A stretch of 64,000 nt of DNA from Streptomyces sp. NRRL S-31 (GCF_000718775.1 NZ_JOCB01000005.1:62001-126000); one strand, 5' to 3'. Shown: positions 7,982 to 17,885, counted from the stretch's first letter. The notes: a model not told the origin generated them from the sequence alone. Numbers and translations are program-made.

Positions 7982-9460
7982 TCAGGTCTGGGCCATGTCC
8001 ACGAAACGGGAGTAGTGGCCCTGGAAGGCGACCGTGATGGTGGCCGTGGGGCCGTTTCGGTGCTTGGCGACGATCAGGTCGGCCTCGCCCGCGCGGGGGG
8101 ACTCCTTCTCGTACGCGTCCTCGCGGTGCAGCAGGATGACCATGTCGGCGTCCTGCTCGATGGAACCGGACTCGCGCAGGTCGGAGACCATCGGCTTCTT
8201 GTCGGTGCGCTGCTCGGGACCACGGTTGAGCTGGGAGAGCGCGATCACCGGGATCTCCAGCTCCTTGGCGAGCAGCTTGAGGTTACGGGACATGTCCGAG
8301 ACCTCCTGCTGACGGCTCTCCGCGCGCTTGGAGCCACCGGACTGCATCAGCTGGAGGTAGTCGATGACGACCAGCTTGAGGTCGTTGCGCTGCTTCAAAC
8401 GCCGGCACTTGGCCCGGATCTCCATCATCGACAGGTTCGGGGAGTCGTCGATGTACAGCGGTGCGGCCGACACGTCCGGCATACGGCGGGCGAGCCGTGT
8501 CCAGTCCTCGTCGGTCATCGTGCCGGACCGCATGTGGTGCAGGGCGACGCGTGCCTCGGCGGACAGCAGACGCATCGCGATCTCGTTGCGGCCCATCTCG
8601 AGCGAGAAGATCACGCTCGGCAGGTTGTGCTTGATGGAGGCGGCCCGCGCGAAGTCCAGCGCGAGGGTCGACTTACCCATGGCGGGACGGGCCGCGATGA
8701 CGATCATCTGCCCGGGGTGGAGGCCGTTCGTCAGCGAGTCGAAGTCGGTGAAACCGGTGGGCACGCCCGTCATCTCGCCGCTACGCGAGCCGATCGCCTC
8801 GATCTCGTCGAGAGCGCCTTCCATGATGTCGCCGAGCGGGAGGTAGTCCTCGCTGGTGCGCTGCTCGGTGACGGCGTAGATCTCGGCCTGGGCGCTGTTG
8901 ACGATCTCGTCCACGTCCCCGTCGGCCGCGTATCCCATCTGGGTGATGCGCGTACCGGCTTCGACCAGGCGGCGCAGGACGGCCCGCTCGTGGACGATCT
9001 CCGCGTAGTACTCGGCGTTCGCCGCCGTCGGCACCGTCTGGACGAGGGTGTGCAGATACGCGGCACCACCGACCTTGTTGATCTCACCGCGCTTGGTGAG
9101 TTCGGCGGCGATGGTGATCGGGTCGGCCGGCTCGCCCTTGGCGTAGACGTCCAGGATCGCCTGGTAGATCGTCTCGTGCGCGGGCTTGTAGAAGTCGTGG
9201 CCCTTGAGGATCTCCACGACGTCGGCGATGGCGTCCTTGGACAGCAGCATGCCGCCCAGCACGGACTGCTCGGCGTCCAGGTCCTGGGGCGGCACCCGCT
9301 CGAAGGAGGAGGAGCCGCCCTCCCAGGAGCCGTTGTCCCGGCCCCGGTCGTGCTGCTCATCCCGCCCCCGGCCGCCGTCACCCCGCCGGCGGGAGGCCGG
9401 CAGACGATCGCTGGGTCCGCTGTCGGCCCACGGATCGTCCAAGGGCTCGGAAATACTCAC
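7982..9460 (-). CDS. dnaB: Replicative DNA helicase DnaB
   Basis: A 492-residue hexameric helicase that unwinds DNA ahead of the fork. The N-terminal domain begins at PPQDLDAEQSVLGGML. Walker A is ARPAMGKSTLALDF, and the later VIDYLQLM strand and the SQLNRGPEQR segment are diagnostic for DnaB. No intein interrupts it. I set the start at the GTG at 9460, which has GGAGG about eight bases upstream; the reading frame runs open to 9529, but that part does not look like coding sequence. It is not in an operon. The long gap upstream holds several DnaA-box-like 9-mers. The DciA loader is encoded at 49687-50274. Confidence 0.95.
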   Translation of the reverse strand: MSISEPLDDPWADSGPSDRLPASRRRGDGGRGRDEQHDRGRDNGSWEGGSSSFERVPPQDLDAEQSVLGGMLLSKDAIADVVEILKGHDFYKPAHETIYQAILDVYAKGEPADPITIAAELTKRGEINKVGGAAYLHTLVQTVPTAANAEYYAEIVHERAVLRRLVEAGTRITQMGYAADGDVDEIVNSAQAEIYAVTEQRTSEDYLPLGDIMEGALDEIEAIGSRSGEMTGVPTGFTDFDSLTNGLHPGQMIVIAARPAMGKSTLALDFARAASIKHNLPSVIFSLEMGRNEIAMRLLSAEARVALHHMRSGTMTDEDWTRLARRMPDVSAAPLYIDDSPNLSMMEIRAKCRRLKQRNDLKLVVIDYLQLMQSGGSKRAESRQQEVSDMSRNLKLLAKELEIPVIALSQLNRGPEQRTDKKPMVSDLRESGSIEQDADMVILLHREDAYEKESPRAGEADLIVAKHRNGPTATITVAFQGHYSRFVDMAQT

Positions 9461-9941
9461 CGAGCCACCTCCTCCCGTCCGCACGGCGGACCTCGCCGTG
9501 GCCTCTTTTGTACGGCACGACACTGACAAACAAGAGGCCCGACTCCGCTACTGACGCATCGGATTCATGACGGTTCCCGGGCCGGAAGAAGGACACCTGC
9601 CGGGCCGCGGGAAGGAGCGGGCGCCGGACCACGGTAGGCCCGTCGGCACCGTCAGCCAATCTGGTTATCCACAGGCCATGTGGACGACCGGCCGGATGCT
9701 GTGGAGAACTCGCCGAAACCTGTGCACGACCCGGTGGACAGCCCTGTGAACAAGCCCTCCCTTCCCCCAGGGCCACGTCGCTGACCTGCGCTTATGTGAT
9801 CCACCGGCTGTGCAGAAGAAAAACTTTCCCACTCGGGGCAAGATCACTTCGAACGGTGCGCGAAAGGACACACCCTGAGACGAAAAGTAAGGACCACAGG
9901 TCAATTGCATCTATTACCTGTGGACGATTACATTGATGCCC
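9461..9941. promoter_or_regulatory. dnaB/MATE divergent gap with DnaA-box-like 9-mers
   Basis: No gene fits this 481-bp gap. It contains 9-mers one base off TTGTCCACA: 9665-9673 (TTATCCACA), 9679-9687 and 9919-9927 (TGTGGACGA, reverse), 9700-9708 (TGTGGAGAA, reverse) and 9745-9753 (TGTGAACAA, reverse). This suggests DnaA binding upstream of dnaB. Confidence 0.5.
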
Positions 9942-11279
9942 ATGACACAGGCTCCAGAGATCCCCCAGGCCACCCGGCGGCGGCACGACCGAGAGATCGT
10001 CGCGCTGGCCGTCCCGGCCTTCGGTGCTCTCGTCGCCGAGCCTCTCTTCGTCATGGCGGACAGTGCGATCGTCGGCCATCTCGGGACTGCTCAGCTCGCC
10101 GGTCTGGGCGTCGCCTCGGCGCTGCTGACCACGGCCGTGAGCGTCTTCGTCTTCCTCGCCTACGCCACCACGGCCGCCGTGGCCCGCCGGGTCGGTGCCG
10201 GCGACCTCGCGGCGGCGATCCGGCAGGGCATGGACGGCATCTGGCTGGCCCTGCTGCTCGGTGCCGCCGTCATCGCCGTCGCCCTGCCCCTGGCCCCCGG
10301 GATCGTGGACCTCTTCGGCGCGTCCCCGACCGCAGCTCCCTACGCCACCACCTATCTGCGCATCTCCGCGCTGGGAATCCCCGCCATGCTCGTCGTCCTG
10401 GCCGCGACCGGGGTACTGCGGGGGCTCCAGGACACCAGGACCCCCCTCTACGTGGCCGTCGCTGGCTTCGTCGCCAACGCGGCCCTCAACGCGGGACTCG
10501 TCTACGGGGCCGGACTCGGCATCGCGGGTTCGGCCTGGGGCACGGTCATCGCACAGTGCGGCATGGCAGCCGTCTACCTCACGGTGGTCGTACGCGGGGC
10601 CCGGCGGCACGGCGCGTCCCTCCGGCCCGACGCGGCCGGTATCCGGGCTTCCGCCCAGGCCGGCGTTCCCCTCCTCGTCCGAACGCTGTCCCTGCGAGCG
10701 ATGATCATGATCGCCACAGCGGTCGCGGCCCACCTCGGGGACGTCGACATCGCCGCGCACCAGATCATCCTCTCCTTGTGGAACCTGCTGTCCTTCGCGC
10801 TCGACGCCATTGCCATCGCTGGGCAGGCCATCATCGGCCGCTATCTCGGTGCGGACGATGCCCAGGGAGCGCGTCAGGCCTGTCGCCGCATGATCCAGTG
10901 GGGGATCGCGACCGGCGCCGTACTGGGACTGCTCGTCGTGGTCACGCGACCGCTCTTCCTGCCGCTGTTCACCAGCGACCCGGGGGTGACGGACGCGGCG
11001 CTGCCTGCTCTGCTGCTCGTGGCTCTCTCGCAGCCCATCTGCGGGATCGTCTTCGTCCTGGACGGGGTGCTGATGGGCGCGGGCGACGGCCCCTATCTGG
11101 CCGGAGCGATGGTCGTCACCCTGGTGGTGTTCGCTCCGGTGGCCCTGCTCGTCCCCACCCTCGGCGGCGGACTCACCGCGGTGTGGGCCTCGATGACATT
11201 GATGATGGCGATCCGCATGCTGACCCTGTGGCTGCGGGCCCGCTCCGGCCGGTGGATCGTGACGGGCGCGACCCGCTGA
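9942..11279 (+). CDS. MATE family efflux transporter
   Basis: 445 residues with twelve predicted membrane spans in two related halves. The first span reads VALAVPAFGALVAEPLFVMADSAIVGHLG, which is diagnostic of the DinF branch of MATE proteins. It should export cationic or hydrophobic compounds using a proton or sodium gradient. I chose the ATG at 9942 (MTQAPEIP). An ATG at 9936 and a TTG at 9933 are in frame, and none has a clear SD. It is transcribed away from dnaB and followed by a parS and a strong terminator hairpin. Confidence 0.85.
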   Translation: MTQAPEIPQATRRRHDREIVALAVPAFGALVAEPLFVMADSAIVGHLGTAQLAGLGVASALLTTAVSVFVFLAYATTAAVARRVGAGDLAAAIRQGMDGIWLALLLGAAVIAVALPLAPGIVDLFGASPTAAPYATTYLRISALGIPAMLVVLAATGVLRGLQDTRTPLYVAVAGFVANAALNAGLVYGAGLGIAGSAWGTVIAQCGMAAVYLTVVVRGARRHGASLRPDAAGIRASAQAGVPLLVRTLSLRAMIMIATAVAAHLGDVDIAAHQIILSLWNLLSFALDAIAIAGQAIIGRYLGADDAQGARQACRRMIQWGIATGAVLGLLVVVTRPLFLPLFTSDPGVTDAALPALLLVALSQPICGIVFVLDGVLMGAGDGPYLAGAMVVTLVVFAPVALLVPTLGGGLTAVWASMTLMMAIRMLTLWLRARSGRWIVTGATR

Positions 11280-11281
11280 CC

Positions 11282-11295
11282 GTTTCACGTGAAAC
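11282..11295. promoter_or_regulatory. parS site
   Basis: A perfect 14/14 GTTTCACGTGAAAC located 2 bp after the MATE stop codon and 41 bp before the convergent terminator hairpin. Confidence 0.92.
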
Positions 11296-11336
11296 AAGCC
11301 GCGATGACCGCCCCTGGTCACGGGCATCGGACATGC

Positions 11337-11371
11337 GAGAGGGCCGCACCCTCGACGGGTGCGGCCCTCTC
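11337..11371. terminator. Strong bidirectional hairpin terminator
   Basis: Fifteen-base perfect arms (11337-11351 and 11357-11371) with a five-base loop lie between the convergent MATE and rplI genes. Confidence 0.85.
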
Positions 11372-11405
11372 AGCGGCTCAGACGAGCACAGCGATCACGC
11401 GGCGA

Positions 11406-11852
11406 TCAGGCCGCGACGACCTCGATGTTGACCTTGGCGGCAACCTCGGGGTGCAGACGCACGGACGTCTCGTGGGCGCCCAGGGTCTTGATCGGGACGA
11501 CCAGCTCGATGCGGCGCTTGTCGACCTCGGGGCCACCGGAAGCCTTGATCGCGGACGCGATGTCGGCCGGGGTGACGGAACCGAAGAGACGGCCGGCGTC
11601 GCCGGAGCGGACGGCCAGACGGACCTTCACGCCCTCGAGCTGAGCCTTGACCTGGTTGGCCTGCTCGATGGTCTGGATCTCGTGGATCTTGCGAGCGCGG
11701 CGGATCTGCTCGACGTCCTTCTCGCCGCCCTTGGTCCAGCGGATAGCGAACTTCCGCGGGATCAGGTAGTTGCGAGCGTAACCGTCCTTGACGTCGACGA
11801 CGTCGCCCGCGGCACCGAGGCCGGAAACCTCGTGGGTGAGGATGATCTTCAT
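11406..11852 (-). CDS. rplI: 50S ribosomal protein bL9
   Basis: 148 residues, the normal length for bL9. The N-terminus [32 protein letters not shown] is the family signature and binds 23S rRNA. A long helix and the C-terminal domain follow. It is the last gene of the rpsF-ssb-rpsR-rplI operon, starting 18 bp after rpsR, and ends at the shared terminator hairpin. Confidence 0.97.
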   Translation of the reverse strand: MKIILTHEVSGLGAAGDVVDVKDGYARNYLIPRKFAIRWTKGGEKDVEQIRRARKIHEIQTIEQANQVKAQLEGVKVRLAVRSGDAGRLFGSVTPADIASAIKASGGPEVDKRRIELVVPIKTLGAHETSVRLHPEVAAKVNIEVVAA

Positions 11853-11870
11853 GAGTTGGTCACCCTTCCC

Positions 11871-12107
11871 TTAGCGCGCGGTGGAGGTGTAGGGCAGCAG
11901 CGCCATCTCACGGCTGTTCTTGACGGCCGTGGCGACGTCACGCTGGTGCTGCGTGCAGTTGCCGGTCACGCGACGGGCACGGATCTTGCCGCGGTCGGAA
12001 ATGAACTTCCGCAGCATGTTCGTGTCCTTGTAGTCCACGTACGTGACCTTGTCCTTGCAGAAAGCGCAGACCTTCTTCTTAGGCTTGCGCACAGGCGGCT
12101 TCGCCAT
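11871..12107 (-). CDS. rpsR: 30S ribosomal protein bS18 (cysteine-containing, probable Zn-binding form)
   Basis: 78 residues. The conserved core reads [26 protein letters not shown]. Near the N-terminus there is C-A-F-C, and NCTQH follows the core, so this is the cysteine-keeping form expected to bind zinc. Actinobacteria often carry a second, cysteine-less bS18 induced in zinc shortage; none is in this window. It lies between ssb and rplI in the operon. Confidence 0.95.
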   Translation of the reverse strand: MAKPPVRKPKKKVCAFCKDKVTYVDYKDTNMLRKFISDRGKIRARRVTGNCTQHQRDVATAVKNSREMALLPYTSTAR

Positions 12108-12188
12108 GGTGTTTCTCCTGTGTGATCAAGAAGTTCGGGTAACGACCCACCCTCGACCGGGCCCGGTCCCGACGGACCGGATCACGGC

Positions 12189-12770
12189 TTAGAAGGGGGG
12201 TTCGTCCGAGTAGCCGCCACCGCCGCCGGAGCCGCCGCCCCAGCCGCCGCCACCCTGGTTGCCACCGGCGGGAGCGCCGGTCGCCCACGGGTCGTCGGCC
12301 GGAGCACCGCCGCCCTGACCGCCGCCGGAGCCACCGCCCCAGCCGCCGCCCTGGCCGCCACCGCCGCCGTAACCACCCTGGCCACCCTGGCCGCCGCGAC
12401 CGCCACCGGCGGTCTTGGTGACCTTCGCCGTGGCGTTGCGCAGGCTGGGGCCGACCTCGTCGACGTCCAGCTCGTAGACCGTGCGCTTGACGCCCTCACG
12501 GTCCTCGTAGGACCGCTGCTTCAGCCGGCCCTGCACGATGACGCGCATGCCTCGCTGGAGCGACTCGGCGACGTTCTCCGCCGCCTGACGCCAGACCGAG
12601 CAGGTCAGGAAGAGGCTCTCGCCGTCCTTCCACTCGTTCGTCTGGCGGTCGAAGGTACGGGGAGTGGACGCGACACGGAACTTCGCGACCGCCGCACCGG
12701 ACGGGGTGAAGCGCAGCTCGGGGTCGTCGACAAGATTGCCGATGACCGTGATGACGGTCTCGCCTGCCAT
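12189..12770 (-). CDS. ssb: Single-stranded DNA-binding protein SSB
   Basis: 193 residues. The OB fold spans about residues 1-110 and starts [26 protein letters not shown] Gly/Gln-rich flexible linker made of GGGG and GGQGG runs covers about residues 115-185. The C-terminus is the acidic tip DEPPF, which binds replication and repair partners. It protects single-stranded DNA at forks. It sits between rpsF and rpsR, as in other bacteria. Confidence 0.95.
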   Translation of the reverse strand: MAGETVITVIGNLVDDPELRFTPSGAAVAKFRVASTPRTFDRQTNEWKDGESLFLTCSVWRQAAENVAESLQRGMRVIVQGRLKQRSYEDREGVKRTVYELDVDEVGPSLRNATAKVTKTAGGGRGGQGGQGGYGGGGGQGGGWGGGSGGGQGGGAPADDPWATGAPAGGNQGGGGWGGGSGGGGGYSDEPPF

Positions 12771-12850
12771 GGGGGAACCTCTCGGCGGGTTTGCTGCTCT
12801 GGCTGCTGGTTGCTGCTACTCGAATCCCGAGATCAGCTGAGCGGGAAAGC

Positions 12851-13141
12851 TCAGTGGGTCTCGGGGCGGAGGACCTTGGTCCGGAGGACCGACTCGTTCA
12901 GGTTCATCTGGCGGTCGAGCTCCTTGACGACCGCAGGCTCGGCCTGAAGGTCGATGACCGAGTAGATGCCCTCGGGCTTCTTCTTGATCTCGTAGGCGAG
13001 ACGACGACGGCCCCAGGTGTCGACCTTCTCAACCTTGCCGCCACCGTCACGGACGACGGACAGGAAGTTCTCGATCAGCGGGGAGACCGCACGCTCCTCG
13101 ACATCGGGGTCGAGGATGACCATCACCTCGTAGTGACGCAT
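12851..13141 (-). CDS. rpsF: 30S ribosomal protein bS6
   Basis: 96 residues beginning [19 protein letters not shown], the bS6 signature. It packs against bS18 in the small subunit platform. An AAAGGAGGTGGGT-type SD lies a few bases before the ATG. It is the first gene of the rpsF-ssb-rpsR-rplI operon, whose promoter must lie in the 270-bp gap to its right. Confidence 0.97.
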   Translation of the reverse strand: MRHYEVMVILDPDVEERAVSPLIENFLSVVRDGGGKVEKVDTWGRRRLAYEIKKKPEGIYSVIDLQAEPAVVKELDRQMNLNESVLRTKVLRPETH

Positions 13142-13414
13142 GTGGAACCCACCTCCTTTGGACTCAGCGGCCACGGTCGTTCCGTGGCAGGAGGGTTGTG
13201 ATGCGTACGCAACGGTATCGGCCACCACTGACAATCGGGGTTCCCTCGGGAAGCCGGGCAGTGTGACCTTGACAGGTCTGGGCAGACACCAGTGCAGACG
13301 GTAAAGACTACCCGCACACCCGCTTCCGGTTGAAATCCGTCCGTCGGGAACGACAATCTGTACACAAAGGGTATGTACGGCGCTACGATGCGCCGCCTTC
13401 CGCAGGAGGTGCCC

Positions 13415-13729
13415 ATGGCACAGGCATTGCGACCCAACACCGCCGGTTCCCTCTTCGCCACGGACGGCAGGTCCCATCCGCTTCAGGACGCCCTGATGGC
13501 GGTGACGCTCGCCCTGGGCCTGCTGTCCTTCATCACGTCCTTCTTCCACAGCCTCCACCTGCTGACCTCGTGGGCCGGCCTGGTGGCGCTGATCACCGGC
13601 GTCTGGGGGCAGTGGATCTCGGTGACGACGCGGGAGCGGTTCGGCCTGATCCTGGGTCTCGGTGCCGCGGGGATCGGTTTCCTCATCGGCATGGCGCACG
13701 GCGGCCTGTTCGGCGGGATCATCGGCTGA
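13415..13729 (+). CDS. Small membrane protein, unknown function
   Basis: A 104-residue protein with three hydrophobic stretches (about residues 28-48, 54-70 and 76-100), the last rich in glycine ([24 protein letters not shown]). The ATG at 13415 is preceded by GGAGGTGCCC, so it is preferred over the ATG at 13373. No enzymatic motif is visible. It lies between the ribosomal operon and femX on the plus strand. Function is not assigned. Confidence 0.7.
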   Translation: MAQALRPNTAGSLFATDGRSHPLQDALMAVTLALGLLSFITSFFHSLHLLTSWAGLVALITGVWGQWISVTTRERFGLILGLGAAGIGFLIGMAHGGLFGGIIG

Positions 13730-13848
13730 CCCGACCGGCCCCAAGCCCCGTACGCCCAGTCGGGGCGCTCGGAAGGCGCAGTAGGCTTCGGCGCGAGAGC
13801 CGGAGCCCCTGAACCCATGGGGACACACCAGCCCGAGGAGCGCCCCGA

Positions 13849-14967
13849 ATGAGCCTGACCCTGAGGACCATCAGTCGCGAGCAGCATCTGGCCTTCATCC
13901 AGAGCATGCCGGCGGCGAGCCACATGCAGGTCCCGGCATGGGCCGATGTGAAGGCGGAGTGGCGCTCGGAGAACCTCGGCTGGTTCGACAAGAGCGGCCA
14001 GTTGGTCGGCGCGGGCCTGGTTCTCTACCGCCAGCTTCCCAAGATCAAGCGCTACCTCGCCTACCTGCCCGAGGGCCCGGTCATCAACTGGTACGCGCCG
14101 AACCTGGACGACTGGATCCAGCCGATGCTGGCGCACCTGAAGCAGCAGGGCGCCTTCTCGGTGAAGATGGGCCCGCCGGTGATCATCCGCCGCTGGAACG
14201 CGGACACGATCAAGCGGGGCATCCAGGACCCGGACGTGAAGCGGCTGCGCGACCTGGAGGCCGACTTCATCGAGCCGCGCGCCTTCGAGGTGGCCGACAA
14301 GCTGCGCCGCATGGGCTGGCAGCAGGGCGAGGACGGCGGCGCCGGCTTCGGCGACGTGCAGCCCCGCTACGTCTACCAGGTGCCGCTGGCCAACCGCTCC
14401 CTGGAAGAGGTCCACAAGAACTTCAACCAGCTGTGGCGCCGCAACATCAAGAAGGCCGAGAAGGCCGGCGTCGAGGTCGTCCAGGGCGGTTACCAGGACC
14501 TGTCCGAATGGCAGCGGCTCTACGAGATCACGGCCGTCCGTGACCACTTCCGCCCCCGCCCGCTGTCGTACTTCCAGCGCATGTGGACGGCCCTCAACAC
14601 CGAGGACCCCAACCGCATGCGGCTGTACTTCGCCCGTCACAACGGCGTGAACCTCTCCGCGGCCACGATGCTGATCGTCGGCGGGCACGTCTGGTACTCC
14701 TACGGCGCCTCCGACAACATCGGCCGCGAGGTGCGCCCGTCGAACGCGATGCAGTGGCGGATGCTGTGCGACGCCTACGCGCTCGGCGCCACCGTCTACG
14801 ACCTGCGCGGTATCTCCGACTCGCTGGACGAGACCGACCACCTCTTCGGTCTGATCCAGTTCAAGGTCGGCACCGGCGGCCAGGCCGCCGAGTACCTCGG
14901 CGAATGGGACTTCCCGCTGAACAAGCTGCTCCACAAGGCGCTCGACATCTACATGTCGCGCCGCTGA
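13849..14967 (+). CDS. femX: FemX-type aminoacyltransferase for peptidoglycan bridge
   Basis: 372 residues, the usual Fem ligase length. The protein has two GNAT-like halves with a coiled helical insertion around [20 protein letters not shown]. The C-terminal region reads [37 protein letters not shown], typical of FemABX. In Streptomyces coelicolor the origin-region FemX adds glycine from glycyl-tRNA to the LL-diaminopimelate of the peptidoglycan precursor, and I infer the same here from sequence and position. The ATG follows a GGAG-like element. The alanine-racemase-like gene follows 83 bp downstream. Confidence 0.88.
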   Translation: MSLTLRTISREQHLAFIQSMPAASHMQVPAWADVKAEWRSENLGWFDKSGQLVGAGLVLYRQLPKIKRYLAYLPEGPVINWYAPNLDDWIQPMLAHLKQQGAFSVKMGPPVIIRRWNADTIKRGIQDPDVKRLRDLEADFIEPRAFEVADKLRRMGWQQGEDGGAGFGDVQPRYVYQVPLANRSLEEVHKNFNQLWRRNIKKAEKAGVEVVQGGYQDLSEWQRLYEITAVRDHFRPRPLSYFQRMWTALNTEDPNRMRLYFARHNGVNLSAATMLIVGGHVWYSYGASDNIGREVRPSNAMQWRMLCDAYALGATVYDLRGISDSLDETDHLFGLIQFKVGTGGQAAEYLGEWDFPLNKLLHKALDIYMSRR

Positions 14968-15050
14968 GCCGCGCGGCCGTTTGATTCCATAGCCTTCACA
15001 GCTTTCCACCTCTGATCCACCCAGCCACGAGAAAGGTTCCGGGTCCGGCC

Positions 15051-16082
15051 ATGGCGCTCACGCTCTACGTCGACACCGCGCGCTGGCGGGCGCACCACAA
15101 GCACGTGCAGGAGCAGTTCCCCGGGCTCGTCCCGGTCTGCAAGGGCAACGGCTACGGTTTCGGACACGAACGGCTGTCGGAGGAGGCCACACGGCTCGGT
15201 TCCGACATGCTCGCCGTCGGCACGACCTACGAGGCCGCGCGCATCAAGGACTTCTTCAGCGGCGATCTGCTGGTGCTGACGCCGTACCGGCGGGGCGAGG
15301 AGCCGGTCCCGCTGCCCGACCGGGTCGTCCGCTCGGTGTCGTCCATCGACGGTGTGTACGGGCTCGTGGGGGCCCGTGTCGTCATCGAGGTGATGTCCTC
15401 GATGAAGCGGCACGGCATCAGCGAGCAGGATCTGCCGCAGCTGCACCAGGCCATAGAGAACGTCCGGCTGGAGGGCTTCGCCATCCACCTGCCGCTGGAC
15501 CGCACCGACGGCTCGGACGCCGTCGAGGAGGTCATCGGCTGGATGGACCGGCTGCGCGCGGCGCGGCTGCCGCTGCACACGATGTTCGTCAGCCACCTGA
15601 AGGCGGACGAGCTGATCCGGCTCCAGCAGCAGTTCCCGCAGACCCGGTTCCGGGCCCGTATCGGCACCCGGCTGTGGCTGGGGGACCACGACGCCACCGA
15701 GTACCGCGGTGCCGTCCTGGACGTCACGCGTGTGGCGAAGGGCGACCGGTTCGGCTACCGGCAGCAGAAGGCGGCCTCGGACGGCTTCCTGGTGGTCGTG
15801 GCGGGTGGTACGTCGCACGGGGTGGGCCTGGAGGCCCCGAAGGCCCTGCACGGCGTCATGCCGCGCGCCAAGGGCGTCGCACGGGCCGGGCTCGCCACGG
15901 TCAACCGGAATCTCTCTCCGTTCGTGTGGGGCGGCAAGCAGCGCTGGTTCGCCGAGCCGCCGCACATGCAGGTGTCGATCCTGTTCGTGCCCTCGGACGC
16001 CCCCGAGCCGAAGGTCGGTGACGAGCTGGTGGCCCATCTGCGGCACACCACGACGCAGTTCGACCGCCTCGTGGACCGCTGA
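15051..16082 (+). CDS. Alanine racemase-like PLP protein (probable non-standard paralogue)
   Basis: 343 residues with the alanine racemase layout: an N-terminal PLP barrel and a C-terminal beta domain ending in KVGDELVAH. The PLP-lysine motif is present but altered: VCKGNGYGFG instead of V-K-A-N-A-Y-G-H-G. The catalytic tyrosine of the second domain, normally in G-Y-A-D-G, seems replaced (AGGTSHG). Racemase activity is therefore uncertain. Pairing with femX suggests a role in cell-wall peptide assembly. A bidirectional terminator follows. Confidence 0.75.
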   Translation: MALTLYVDTARWRAHHKHVQEQFPGLVPVCKGNGYGFGHERLSEEATRLGSDMLAVGTTYEAARIKDFFSGDLLVLTPYRRGEEPVPLPDRVVRSVSSIDGVYGLVGARVVIEVMSSMKRHGISEQDLPQLHQAIENVRLEGFAIHLPLDRTDGSDAVEEVIGWMDRLRAARLPLHTMFVSHLKADELIRLQQQFPQTRFRARIGTRLWLGDHDATEYRGAVLDVTRVAKGDRFGYRQQKAASDGFLVVVAGGTSHGVGLEAPKALHGVMPRAKGVARAGLATVNRNLSPFVWGGKQRWFAEPPHMQVSILFVPSDAPEPKVGDELVAHLRHTTTQFDRLVDR

Positions 16083-16100
16083 CCCCGTCCAGGACAGCCG

Positions 16101-16137
16101 GAAGGCCGTATCCGGAGTACCCGGATACGGCCTTCCA
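16101..16137. terminator. Bidirectional hairpin terminator
   Basis: Sixteen-base perfect arms (16101-16116 and 16122-16137) flank a five-base loop between the convergent racemase-like and GT87 genes. Confidence 0.85.
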
Positions 16138-16181
16138 CGCGTCCGGCGGTCCGCCGTGCCGCGAGCATCATGCCAGTTCGC

Positions 16182-17738
16182 TCAGAGCGAACGGTCGTCG
16201 TGGGTCAGGGTCTCGGGGCGGCCCCAGTCCACCTGCGGCGCCTCGAACGCGGCGGTGTGTTCCAAAGGCGGCGGGGCCGCCGCGCCGAACACGAACGCGT
16301 CCTCCGCGCCGTCGAGCACCCCGCCCGAGGGATCGTCGTCGCCGGACCGGCGCACCACGTCCCGCTCCGGCATGAGGATGTCCCGTACGACGAGGGCGCA
16401 CAGGTACAGCGTGCCCAGCAGGTGGATGACGATCGCCCAGTGGTAGCCCTGCGTCGGCAGGCCCTTGTGGGCGTCTCCGCTGGTCGTGTAGGCGAGGTAC
16501 ATCCAGATACCCAGGAAGTACGTCACCTCGCACGCCTGCCAGATCAGGAAGTCCCGCCACTTGGGCCGGGCGAGGACCGCCAGCGGCACCAGCCACAGGA
16601 CGTACTGCGGGGAGTAGACCTTGTTGGTGAGCACGAAGGCGGCCACCATCAGGAAGGCCAGCTGGGCGAAGCGCGGCCGGCGCGGGGCCGTGAAGGTGAG
16701 CACGGCGATGCCGAGGAAGCAGAGCACGACCAGCACCGTCGCCGCGTCGTTGACGAAGCCGGTGGTGGGAGGGTGGCTGGAGTTCTGCGCCCAGATCAGC
16801 CAGAAGGAGCCGAAGTCGACACCCCGCTCCTTACTGAAGGTGTAGAACTTCGCCCAGCCTTCGCGGATGTGGAACCCCGTCGCATCGTGCGCGAGCATCA
16901 CGGGCAGGTTCACCACGAGCCAGGCGCCCACCGCGCCGCCGGCGGCCTGGACGTACGCGCGCCACTTGCCGGCCCGCCAGCACAACACCAGCAGCGGACC
17001 GAGCAGCAGGACGGGGTACAACTTGGCGGCCGTGGCGAGCCCCAGGAGGACACCGAAAGCGAGAGCCCGGCCCCGAGACCACATCAGCATCGCGGCGGCC
17101 GTGAGCGCCACCGCCAGCAGGTCCCAGTTGATGGTCGCGGTCAGGGCGAGGGCAGGAGCCAGGGCGACCAGCAGGGCGTCCCAGGGGCGCCGGCGATGGG
17201 TGCGGGCCACGCAGACGGCGATGACGGCGGCGCACACCATCAGCAGCCCGGCGTTGACGAACCAGTACCACCGCTCCTGGTGCTGGATGGAGCCGCTGTG
17301 CGGGGTCAGCCAGGAGGCCACCTCCATGAACACGCCGGTGAGCACGGGGTATTCGAGGTAGTCCATGTCGCCGGGGAGCTTGTCGAAGTACGGCACGAGG
17401 TGGTCGGCGAATCCACGGCCCTGGTAGAGGTGCGGGATGTCCGAGTAGCAGGCGTGCGTGTACTGGCTGCTCGCGCCGAAGAACCAGGCGCTGTCGTAGC
17501 AGGGTGCCTTCTGGACCAGGCCGAGGGCGAACATGCCGATCGCCACGAGCGCCACGACCCGGACCGGGGTCCACCAGGAGGTGCCGAGCAGGGCATGTCG
17601 TCCCAGAGGCCCGCCGATCAGCTCACTGCCGGCGGCGGCGACCTCGTCCTCCCTGGTCGGCTGCACCGGTTCTGCCGCGGCGGGCCGCACGGGCTCGGGC
17701 TCGTGCTGACTCGCGGGCATCATCTCTGCACTGGGCAT
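16182..17738 (-). CDS. GT87-type polytopic membrane glycosyltransferase
   Basis: 518 residues with around ten membrane spans. After the first span (VVALVAIGMFALGLVQ) comes a long outside loop with PCYDSAWFFG, then YLEYPVLTGVFM, the conserved acidic E-Y-P region of GT87/PimE-type enzymes. ATAAKLYPVLLLGPL is a second typical element. These enzymes move mannose or another sugar from a polyprenyl-phosphate donor to a cell-envelope acceptor. I used the ATG at 17738, which has AGG at good spacing. In-frame codons upstream reach 17834 but run through a hairpin and a parS. The acceptor is unknown. Confidence 0.8.
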   Translation of the reverse strand: MPSAEMMPASQHEPEPVRPAAAEPVQPTREDEVAAAGSELIGGPLGRHALLGTSWWTPVRVVALVAIGMFALGLVQKAPCYDSAWFFGASSQYTHACYSDIPHLYQGRGFADHLVPYFDKLPGDMDYLEYPVLTGVFMEVASWLTPHSGSIQHQERWYWFVNAGLLMVCAAVIAVCVARTHRRRPWDALLVALAPALALTATINWDLLAVALTAAAMLMWSRGRALAFGVLLGLATAAKLYPVLLLGPLLVLCWRAGKWRAYVQAAGGAVGAWLVVNLPVMLAHDATGFHIREGWAKFYTFSKERGVDFGSFWLIWAQNSSHPPTTGFVNDAATVLVVLCFLGIAVLTFTAPRRPRFAQLAFLMVAAFVLTNKVYSPQYVLWLVPLAVLARPKWRDFLIWQACEVTYFLGIWMYLAYTTSGDAHKGLPTQGYHWAIVIHLLGTLYLCALVVRDILMPERDVVRRSGDDDPSGGVLDGAEDAFVFGAAAPPPLEHTAAFEAPQVDWGRPETLTHDDRSL

Positions 17739-17794
17739 GGGGCACATCCTGCCGTACCGGTCCGGGAAGCCGTACCCGTCTCGAATCACGCCGA

Positions 17795-17825
17795 GGGCCG
17801 CCGCACCGTGTGGGTGCGGCGGCCC
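17795..17825. terminator. Hairpin between pbp and GT87
   Basis: Thirteen-base perfect arms GGGCCGCCGCACC and its complement flank a five-base loop, 2 bp left of a parS. It probably ends the penicillin-binding protein transcript. Confidence 0.8.
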
Positions 17826-17827
17826 AT

Positions 17828-17841
17828 GTTTCACGTGAAAC
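17828..17841. promoter_or_regulatory. parS site
   Basis: A perfect 14/14 GTTTCACGTGAAAC between the GT87 gene and the pbp stop, adjoining the terminator hairpin. Confidence 0.92.
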
Positions 17842-17885
17842 GCCTCTGGCGGGCCAAAAGGCCGCCAACCGGGTGGATCACCGGG

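Noticed and set aside
12200..12420. Possible CRISPR or DNA repeat in the ssb tail
   Set aside because: The repetition is codon-level Gly/Gln linker of SSB, without fixed spacers.
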